From Erwinia sp. (GTDB lineage Bacteria; Pseudomonadota; Gammaproteobacteria; Enterobacterales; Enterobacteriaceae), in NCBI GenBank assembly GCA_003512805.1, contig DOOK01000314.1:1-6928 (forward strand): 6,928 nt of DNA. The letters run 5' to 3'. The translations under genes and the position numbers were made by a program. The notes beneath the pieces were generated by a model, which worked only from the letters and a program-made list of their open reading frames with translations, had not been told where the DNA came from and did no database searches. Positions 1-5,180 of the stretch are shown here, piece after piece (within the stretch, counting starts at the first letter, position 1; each line of letters begins with the position of its first letter).

Positions 1-193
1 GCTCGCGCTGGCAATACTCTTCAATCAGTCGATCGGTGCCGTCGGTAGAGCCGTCGTCGATAATGATAATCTGCTGCGGTACGACCGTTTGTTGCAGCAG
101 TGAATCAACCGCCTCGCTCAGATCGGCCCGCCCATTGTAGACGGGCATAATCACGGACAGCGTTGGCTGAGCCAGATCGTCCTGGTTAATCAT
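1..193 (-). CDS. Family-2 glycosyltransferase, N-terminal part (gene continues past left edge)
   Basis: The visible 64 residues read as the start of a GT-A fold, family 2 glycosyltransferase: a beta strand leading into PVYNG (residues 17-21), a helix DLSEAVDSLLQQT, then the nucleotide-sugar binding strand IIIIDDGSTDGT. These two motifs are typical of GT2 enzymes, which transfer a sugar from an NDP-sugar to a growing glycan on the cytoplasmic face of the inner membrane. The DxD metal-binding motif and acceptor region lie outside the window, so sugar and linkage cannot be predicted. The ATG at 193-191 overlaps the flippase stop as ATGA, and a ribosome site GAGGTG (198-203) lies four bases upstream inside the flippase gene, so the two are probably translationally coupled in one operon. 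No signal peptide is seen. The family call is secure; the pathway is inferred from the flippase next door. Confidence 0.9.
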   Translation of the reverse strand, partial: MINQDDLAQPTLSVIMPVYNGRADLSEAVDSLLQQTVVPQQIIIIDDGSTDGTDRLIEEYCQRE

Positions 194-1719
194 CTTTCAC
201 CTCGCAGGTTCAGCCGACGGAAAGTTACGTTCTTAAGGTGCTCACCTACTTTACTGTGCAGCAGGCAGCAGATTGCCAGGTTCACAAAGCCAATGAGGCC
301 CAGGAACAGCAGGTTCAGCCAGCGGTTGTCGTTCCACTCGAAAGGAATCGACAGCGTGAGGAAGGCCACGCAGGCAGAAACCGCCCAAATCAGCAGGACA
401 TCGCGGGTCAGCCATTGCATATGGATTGTTGGCGCAAACTTCCTGTGCACGATCCACGACCACACCAGCAGGTAGAAAATGTTCTGCGCAACCCACACGA
501 TACCCGTACCGAGCGCGCCATAGTGGATGGCCGCATAGATATTCAATGGGATCAGGATAATCGCAAATAGCGTAAAGCCTTTCATATGCAGCGACAGGTT
601 GCCGTTAACATACTGCAGATTGTAAAGCAGGCCAACAATCGCCTGCACGCCGCTGCCCAGTGCATACAGCGTCATGACCAGCGACATCTGCTCGCCGATC
701 TGCGCATTCTGTGTCCAGGCCCAGATCAGCTGCGTTGGGTAGAAAGCGATGGTCAGGCTTAGTGGCGCCATAAAAATACTGACGGCTTGGGTGGTCCAGC
801 GATAAAGCTGCAGCGTTTCCTTCTCACCCTGCCCGCTTTTGGTACGCATGCCGGTCATACGCGGCACAATCGCCTGCATAATTGGGCTGCTGAGCATCAC
901 GATGCCGGTAGCGGCCGTGGCCACCACGGTAAAGGAGCCGTAGGTAGCCAGCGGCAGCGTTTTGGAAAGCACCAGGCGGTCGATCTGCGAGATAAAAGTC
1001 CAGATCGCACTGGAAAAGGCCGCGCCAACGGCGAAGCGCAGGAAAGGCTTCAGTACGCCCTTCAGGTTATCTACTTTGGTATTGCGGTCGCTTTTAGGCA
1101 CCAGCTGGTAGGATTTGCGAATACAGAAGAACGCTTCGCCCAGTGAAATCAACAGCTGCCAGCAGAAGAAGAAAATAACCGGGTTTGAGGCGAAGCGGAT
1201 AACGAATACCGCGCCAAAAGTACGGAGCGTAATCACCACCAGGTTCAGCGCGTTCAGCCAGACCTGATGTTCATAACCAACAATCACGCTGCGATAAGGC
1301 CCGATACGCCAGCGAATAGCGGCGGTCAGCACCATAATCCCCACCGCGATAACCAAATCCTGATGAGGGATCGTTTTCGCGTGCAGCCAGTGAGAGGCGA
1401 CATAAGGCGAAGCCAGCCAGCCCATCACCACCAAGACGGCGGAAGAGATCAGAAAGAACTTACCCAGCGTAGCGAACAGCGAGGGGAACCACGGGTTTTG
1501 CTCCCGATCGGCGCGATAGCGGGCCGCCTCACGCAGCAGCGTGGTGGAAATCCCCACGTCCAGCAGCTGTAGCCAGGTCAACAGGATCGAGAAAAAGCCG
1601 ATAAGGCCGTAAATCTCCATGCCCAGTTGATGAATATATAAGGGTACGACCAGTATCCCGGCAAGCGTGATATAAATCTGACCGACATAATTCGCAACCG
1701 CATTACGCTTAATCGACAT
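190..1719 (-). CDS. Wzx-like oligosaccharide flippase (MOP superfamily, polysaccharide transport)
   Basis: A 509-residue, almost wholly hydrophobic protein with about 14 predicted membrane helices (roughly residues 12-32, 36-57, 80-102, 122-140, 153-172, 178-199, 227-245, 256-285, 308-330, 345-365, 378-397, 402-423, 440-460, 467-487). The N-terminus (NAVANYVGQIY, then LLDVGISTTLLREAARYRA around 52-70) follows the pattern of polysaccharide flippases, where a bundle of helices is followed by a charged cytoplasmic loop. Such proteins move undecaprenyl-linked oligosaccharides across the inner membrane. Length is near the upper end for Wzx-type proteins. I start at ATG 1719, preceded by GAAGAG with a short spacer; an in-frame TTG at 1755 would add 12 residues but has no ribosome site. 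It overlaps the downstream glycosyltransferase by 4 nt. The substrate is unknown. A lipid II-type or teichuronic-type exporter of the same superfamily cannot be excluded. Confidence 0.87.
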   Translation of the reverse strand: MSIKRNAVANYVGQIYITLAGILVVPLYIHQLGMEIYGLIGFFSILLTWLQLLDVGISTTLLREAARYRADREQNPWFPSLFATLGKFFLISSAVLVVMGWLASPYVASHWLHAKTIPHQDLVIAVGIMVLTAAIRWRIGPYRSVIVGYEHQVWLNALNLVVITLRTFGAVFVIRFASNPVIFFFCWQLLISLGEAFFCIRKSYQLVPKSDRNTKVDNLKGVLKPFLRFAVGAAFSSAIWTFISQIDRLVLSKTLPLATYGSFTVVATAATGIVMLSSPIMQAIVPRMTGMRTKSGQGEKETLQLYRWTTQAVSIFMAPLSLTIAFYPTQLIWAWTQNAQIGEQMSLVMTLYALGSGVQAIVGLLYNLQYVNGNLSLHMKGFTLFAIILIPLNIYAAIHYGALGTGIVWVAQNIFYLLVWSWIVHRKFAPTIHMQWLTRDVLLIWAVSACVAFLTLSIPFEWNDNRWLNLLFLGLIGFVNLAICCLLHSKVGEHLKNVTFRRLNLRGER

Positions 1720-1805
1720 AATCTCTTCTATCGTGCTCGGTTTATCATTTATCAATAACGCAGACTAACAAATCGCTGCCCGAACTACATCCGGGAAATA
1801 GTCTT

Positions 1806-1837
1806 AAAAGCGCGGCTGGCAACGCCAGAAGCCGCGC
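1806..1837 (-). terminator. Leftward terminator-like hairpin in the flippase leader
   Basis: Read on the minus strand, GCGCGGC (1837-1831) pairs with GCCGCGC (1816-1810). Between them are a 3-nt bulge TTC, an inner TGGC/GCCA stem and a 3-nt loop, and the structure is followed by TTTT (1809-1806). That gives 11 base pairs, mostly GC, and a short U run. It lies about 90 nt before the flippase ATG, so it could be an attenuator for the operon or the end of an upstream leader transcript. The U run is short, so termination would be partial at best. On the plus strand there is no U run. Confidence 0.45.
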
Positions 1838-2148
1838 CAGAATAGTACCGCTCAGCAACATGTTGTTATAAAAGAATGCGGCAAGCGGGTATCTTTGGCA
1901 CGCGCTAAACGCTATTAAGAAAATAGGGAATCTGAGATAAAAAAAGCTGACCAATCATTCTCCGCTTTTCGCCCCCAACTGAACCATTTTTATCTGGAGT
2001 TCTGCCGTGGGCATAGCGGCAACCGTGGCGGTACAGATTTAGCAGGTGGCCCTGTTAGTGAAACGGACTTTTATTTTACCGTGGTCCTTGCGGTTAACCC
2101 GGTGCAACAACCTCCTCCGGCCACCGAAAAAGGCAGCTTATGGATAAT

Positions 2149-2175
2149 AAAACCTGCACAGGCTAAAGCCGCAGG
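2149..2175 (-). terminator. Second leftward terminator-like hairpin upstream of the flippase
   Basis: On the minus strand CCTGC (2175-2171) pairs with GCAGG (2157-2153), enclosing GGC/GCC around a TTTA loop with a 3-nt bulge TGT on the 3' arm. TTTTATTAT follows (2152 downwards). The stem has 8 base pairs. It sits about 310 bases upstream of the hairpin at 1806-1837 in the same orientation. It may end a leftward leader or small RNA that begins in the AT-rich core, or act as a second attenuator. The stem is modest and the bulge weakens it. Confidence 0.35.
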
Positions 2176-2474
2176 CCAACCAACAACACGCTCAAACGCG
2201 GTCTTTGGCGAAAATTCATGCGACCAGGCCCGAACCGGGATCGGCCCCGGCGACCCGCAGTGAGAAAAAAGCCGTTTCCTGTACAACATTCGCTCTGCTG
2301 TTTTTCTATTCGGGCCAATAAATGCTGAGCGCTTTAGGTAAAGGAAAAAGCACGTTAACCCGCCCATCCTTTTTTATTCTTATTTTAGGGTTTATTGAAA
2401 AAATCCTGCCGCTCAATATGAAAAATTACGCTTCATAAGATAAATAATAACAATAAATATTGTCCCGCTTAGCC

Positions 2475-2488
2475 TTTCACAAGTGAAA
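2475..2488. repeat. Palindrome TTTCAC-AA-GTGAAA, possible operator
   Basis: A 6-bp inverted repeat with a 2-base centre in the AT-rich core. Read leftward it contains TTGTGA, a partial match to a -35 box, 17 bases before a poor TATTTA. Such a compact palindrome could bind a dimeric repressor, but I do not recognise the motif and one site of this length can occur by chance. Confidence 0.3.
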
Positions 2489-2637
2489 ATAAGTTCTTTC
2501 TGGCTAATGTAAATTAAAATTTCAGTCAGATTAATTTGGAATAATGATTATAGAAAAAGTAAATCCCCTTTAATTTAGGATGCGTTTTAATACCCATACC
2601 CGGTTTTGGATGAGGTTAACCTTGCGGCGAGCTGAAT

Positions 2638-2662
2638 ACATAACGTTATGTTTTATAACGTT
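2638..2662. repeat. 14-bp perfect palindrome plus repeated ATAACGTT
   Basis: ACATAACGTTATGT (2638-2651) is a perfect palindrome. The half-element ATAACGTT occurs at 2640-2647 and again at 2655-2662, 15 bases apart. The arrangement of one full palindrome plus a neighbouring copy of its core on a similar face of the helix resembles a two-site operator. It lies about 180 bases upstream of the c-di-GMP gene promoter and just before the terminator at 2729-2753. The regulator is unknown. Confidence 0.35.
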
Positions 2663-2728
2663 TTTGTATAAGTAATACGATGCGTTAATCCTGCAAATCG
2701 CGCTGAAACAGTGCTGGAAGGCCGCAGT

Positions 2729-2753
2729 AAAAGCACGGCGGGCCGGCTTTTTT
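2729..2753 (+). terminator. Rightward intrinsic terminator without an obvious upstream gene
   Basis: AAAAGC (2729-2734) pairs with GCTTTT (2746-2751). After a single bulged A, CGG (2736-2738) pairs with CCG (2743-2745) around a CGGG loop, and the run of six T ends at 2753. The A tract, GC core and U tract make a classical rho-independent terminator. It lies upstream of the promoter at 2827, so it does not end the c-di-GMP gene, and there is no convincing rightward CDS before it. It could insulate the promoter or form the 3' end of a small RNA. Read leftward it also has AAAAAAGC before and TTTT after the stem, so weak bidirectional action is possible. Confidence 0.65.
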
Positions 2754-2795
2754 CCGCGCTGGCTGGTGGTCAGGCAAGCCTTCCGCCGCTCTTAA

Positions 2796-2811
2796 TGTGA
2801 TGGAGATCACG
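2796..2811 (+). promoter_or_regulatory. CRP-like binding site upstream of the c-di-GMP gene
   Basis: TGTGA (2796-2800), six bases, TCACG (2807-2811): nine of the ten core bases match the CRP consensus TGTGA-N6-TCACA, and the flanks are AT-rich on both sides. The GTGAT/ATCAC arms favour CRP over FNR, which prefers TTGAT/ATCAA. Its centre (2803.5) is only 23.5 bases before the -10 box at 2827, closer than the class II spacing of about 29.5, so activation from this -10 is not assured and repression is possible. Confidence 0.6.
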
Positions 2812-2826
2812 CTAAATCTTCCGCGG

Positions 2827-2832
2827 TATAAT
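2827..2832 (+). promoter_or_regulatory. Perfect -10 box (TATAAT) for the c-di-GMP gene
   Basis: TATAAT matches the sigma-70 -10 consensus exactly and points at the GGDEF-EAL gene, predicting a start near 2839 and a leader of about 100 nt. No recognisable -35 box lies at 16-18 bp spacing; that interval is occupied by the right half of the CRP-like site. A factor-dependent or weak promoter is the natural reading. Confidence 0.55.
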
Positions 2833-2851
2833 ACCGTTGCGGCTGGTAGCG

Positions 2852-2876
2852 CCCGGCCCTGCTAACCGCGGCCGGG
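2852..2876 (+). other. GC-rich hairpin in the leader of the c-di-GMP gene
   Basis: CCCGGCC (2852-2858) and GGCCGGG (2870-2876) form a 7-bp all-GC stem with an 11-base loop, starting about 13 bases into the predicted transcript. A second small stem GCCTC/GAGGC (2887-2902) follows. There is no U run, so it is not a terminator. It could affect mRNA stability or translation. I see no match to the conserved core of the GEMM c-di-GMP riboswitch. Confidence 0.4.
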
Positions 2877-2937
2877 ATTTATGCTAGCCTCAAAGTAGAG
2901 GCAGTGCTGCTATCCTGCGCGTGGGTTGATAAAAAAT

Positions 2938-5112
2938 ATGAAAATATCAGACAGTTTCCGCAGCCACTTTATCCGCGAAGTGATTATCCCTTTGGTGCTG
3001 GTGTTATTAATTACTTTTATTGCCGCCACGTTTACCGTCTGGTGGGCCACCGCAAAAACCAATCGGGATGCGGCCGCCCGGCAGCAGCAGGTTATTGAGA
3101 CGGCGCTGGCGCAAAGCCTGACGGAAATGCGTAAACAGAATCGCAGCCTGGCGCTTTGGCAGCCGCTTGGCCGCCATCTGGAGGAGAGGCCACAGGATAC
3201 CTCCTGGCTGAACCAGAATGTTGGCACCTGGCTGTCGACCATGTTTGATCACCAGCTTATCTATATTCTTGACGGAGACGACCGGCCGATTTATGGCTGG
3301 GAGTGGGGAAAAAATGTGCCTCTCACCCAGTTCGCCCATCTGCGTCAGCCGATTCTGGCGCTATCAAAGCAGCTTAAAACGCTTCTTGCCGCTACCGACC
3401 ACGCCGAAGCGGTTGACTTTACCCTGGCCGATAACCGCCCTGCTGCACTCGCTATCAGCGCCATTGACGATGGCTACGGCAGAAGCGGGCGTTTCCGGCT
3501 GGTGAGTTTACAATTTCTGGACACCCGCTATCTTAACGCCCTCGCTCAACGCAGTTTGTTGAACGACCTGCATTATGCCGACGGCAATCCCATAAAGGCA
3601 GAAGCTAACTATTTGCTAAAAAATCACCTCGGTGACGCACTGGGTTATATCAGCTGGCGTCCGGCCGCACCGGGTACGCAGATGTTCCAGGTGATTGGCC
3701 CGGTCGGTCTGACGATGGTGCTGATCATTATGCTTATCTGCACGGTGATGATCCGCCGGTTATGGCTTTCTTCGCTCAGGCTCTCTCAGTCACTGCTCCA
3801 GCTCAGCGCCAGCGAAGCGCAGGCGCAGCATCTGGCTTTTCATGACGTGCTGACCGGTCTGCCTAACCGCGCCCTGGTGGACGAGCGGCTGACTCACGCA
3901 CTGGCTCGACTGAACCGCGCTACGGAACATATTGCGCTGCTGTTGCTGGATCTTGACCGCTTCAAGCAGGTCAATGACACCTATGGTCACCACGCGGGAG
4001 ACGAGCTGATTATCGACGTAGGGCATCGCCTTAGTGAAGAGATCGCCGAAAACGATACCGTAGGACGGCTGGGTGGCGACGAATTTGTGGTGATTGTGGA
4101 AGGCATTACCTCGATCGGTGAGATTCAGGCATTGTGCGAGCGAATTATTACCTCGCTGGCCCGGCCCTTTACCCTGCTGGGGAGTGAGACCTGGATAGGC
4201 GTCAGTATCGGGGTGGCAATGGCGCCTCAGGACGCGGGCGATCGGCTGGAAATGATGCGAAAAGCGGATATCGCGCTGTATGAAGCAAAAAGCCAGGGAC
4301 GCGGACAGTATCGCGTTTTTGATAACTCCATGGACGAGCAGGTCAAAACGCGCCAGCTCATTGCGGCTGATTTACGCATCGCGTTGCAAAACAGACGCGA
4401 TCTGGCCGTTTATTACCAACCGCTGATGGATATTTCCGGGCAGGAGGTAGTCGGTCTGGAAGCGCTAATGCGCTGGTATCATCCGGTACGCGGCCTTATT
4501 TCGCCCGCAGAGTTTATTCCGCTGGCGGAAGAAATGGGATTGATTATCCAGATTGGCGAATGGGTATTGCGCGAAGCGTGCCGGGTCTCGCTGGCGTGGC
4601 CTGATATCTCCATGGCGATTAACGTTTCGCCCTTGCAGTTCCGTTCGGCGGGCTTCGTAGAACGCTTTAAAACGATTATAGAAGAAGAAAAAACGCTGCC
4701 TTCTCGTATCGAACTGGAAATCACTGAGGGGGTGCTGATTGAAGATGAGAAAGGTGCACAGGAGATCATGCGCGCGCTGCGTGAGGCAGGATTCCGTATC
4801 GCGCTGGATGATTTTGGCACTGGCTACTCCAGCCTGAATTACCTGAGCCATTTTTCGGTAGATAAAATCAAGATTGACCGATCTTTTACCCAATCGCTAG
4901 GCGTGACGGAGAACTCTACGGCCATTATCGAATCGGTGGTGAAGCTGGGCCAGGCAATGGGGCTGACGGTCACCGCTGAGGGCGTAGAAACCGACAGTCA
5001 AATGGCGGCACTGGCGGAGGCAGGCTGCAATCAGCTGCAGGGCTATCTTTTCTCTCAGGCCGTATCGGAAGATAAGATTGCAGACCTGCTGGCTCGTCAC
5101 AAAGCCAGCTGA
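2938..5112 (+). CDS. Membrane-bound GGDEF-EAL c-di-GMP cyclase/phosphodiesterase with CHASE4-like sensor
   Basis: This 724-residue protein has a membrane helix (15-36), a periplasmic region (37-250) resembling CHASE4 sensors, a second helix (251-272), a short linker, a GGDEF domain (about 295-457) and an EAL domain (about 480-720). The cyclase part keeps DVLTGLPNR, the metal-binding LDLD stretch and RLGGDEF (GGDEF at 379-383), but its inhibitory I-site RxxD is AEND (370-373), so product inhibition is probably lost. The EAL part keeps the expected catalytic set: E508 in EAL, N562, E594, D624-D625 in DDFGTGYSS, K645, E681 in AEGVET and Q701 in LQGYLFS. It should make and/or hydrolyse c-di-GMP at the inner membrane; which activity dominates cannot be read from sequence. 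I use ATG 2938; TTG 2926 would add four residues. Neither start has a good Shine-Dalgarno, suggesting low translation. The gene is monocistronic and preceded by a CRP-like site. Confidence 0.93.
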   Translation: MKISDSFRSHFIREVIIPLVLVLLITFIAATFTVWWATAKTNRDAAARQQQVIETALAQSLTEMRKQNRSLALWQPLGRHLEERPQDTSWLNQNVGTWLSTMFDHQLIYILDGDDRPIYGWEWGKNVPLTQFAHLRQPILALSKQLKTLLAATDHAEAVDFTLADNRPAALAISAIDDGYGRSGRFRLVSLQFLDTRYLNALAQRSLLNDLHYADGNPIKAEANYLLKNHLGDALGYISWRPAAPGTQMFQVIGPVGLTMVLIIMLICTVMIRRLWLSSLRLSQSLLQLSASEAQAQHLAFHDVLTGLPNRALVDERLTHALARLNRATEHIALLLLDLDRFKQVNDTYGHHAGDELIIDVGHRLSEEIAENDTVGRLGGDEFVVIVEGITSIGEIQALCERIITSLARPFTLLGSETWIGVSIGVAMAPQDAGDRLEMMRKADIALYEAKSQGRGQYRVFDNSMDEQVKTRQLIAADLRIALQNRRDLAVYYQPLMDISGQEVVGLEALMRWYHPVRGLISPAEFIPLAEEMGLIIQIGEWVLREACRVSLAWPDISMAINVSPLQFRSAGFVERFKTIIEEEKTLPSRIELEITEGVLIEDEKGAQEIMRALREAGFRIALDDFGTGYSSLNYLSHFSVDKIKIDRSFTQSLGVTENSTAIIESVVKLGQAMGLTVTAEGVETDSQMAALAEAGCNQLQGYLFSQAVSEDKIADLLARHKAS

Positions 5113-5141
5113 GTTAACGTGACAGTGTCACTTTTAAGACT

Positions 5142-5173
5142 GTGCCGCGCCCGTGGATAACGAGGCGCGGCAC
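5142..5173. terminator. GC-rich hairpin between convergent genes, likely terminator region
   Basis: GTGCCGCGCC (5142-5151) and GGCGCGGCAC (5164-5173) form a perfect 10-bp stem. Part of the 12-base interval can pair as well (CGT/ACG), tightening the loop. It fills the 68-base gap between the converging c-di-GMP and dehydrogenase genes. No long T run follows on either strand, so it is not a textbook intrinsic terminator. A smaller hairpin, GTGAC-AGT-GTCAC then TTTT (5119-5134), lies just after the c-di-GMP stop and may assist rightward termination. Confidence 0.55.
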
Positions 5174-5180
5174 GGGGTAT

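Larger units (their letters stand above)
1720..2937. other. Long regulatory spacer between divergent genes, no convincing CDS
   Basis: About 1.2 kb separates the flippase and c-di-GMP genes. The left part (1720-2370) has mixed composition and short open frames on both strands, none with a convincing ribosome site, motif or normal codon use. The core at 2401-2580 is about 28% GC by my count, against clearly GC-richer flanking genes. It contains an inverted repeat TATGAA/TTCATA (2417-2437), a palindrome at 2475-2488, and a leftward TATAAT at 2552-2547 that has no good -35 box but could serve the flippase operon, giving a leader of about 820 nt. From 2630 on there are further palindromes, a rightward terminator and the promoter of the c-di-GMP gene. 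I found no JUMPstart/ops element (GGCGGTAG followed by CGT) on either strand and no clear RcsAB box. Confidence 0.6.

Noticed and set aside
2081..2263. 60-codon rightward open frame with a GTG start
   Set aside because: No ribosome site, no motif, overlaps the opposite 98-codon frame; looks like chance in a GC-richer patch.
2071..2367. 98-codon leftward open frame in the spacer
   Set aside because: No ribosome site at proper spacing, no recognisable domain, atypical residue composition, and it is crossed by the terminator-like hairpin at 2149-2175.
2436..2449. TAAGATAAATAATA as an RcsAB box
   Set aside because: Left half fits TAAGA, but the right half lacks the TCCTA arm; in AT-rich DNA such partial matches are expected.
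2610..2675. 21-codon open frame MRLTLRRAEYITLCFITFLYK
   Set aside because: No Shine-Dalgarno and it runs through the palindrome cluster; too short to support without conservation.
2841..2852. GGCTGGTAGCGC resembles part of a JUMPstart/ops element
   Set aside because: It has an extra base relative to GGCGGTAGCGT, lacks the rest of the JUMPstart, and points at the c-di-GMP gene rather than the polysaccharide operon.
5131..5140. CTTTTAAGAC occurs here and, inverted, at 1801-1810, both next to GCGCGG hairpins
   Set aside because: Dozens of shared 10-mers are expected by chance in a window this size; the hairpins themselves are unrelated in sequence.
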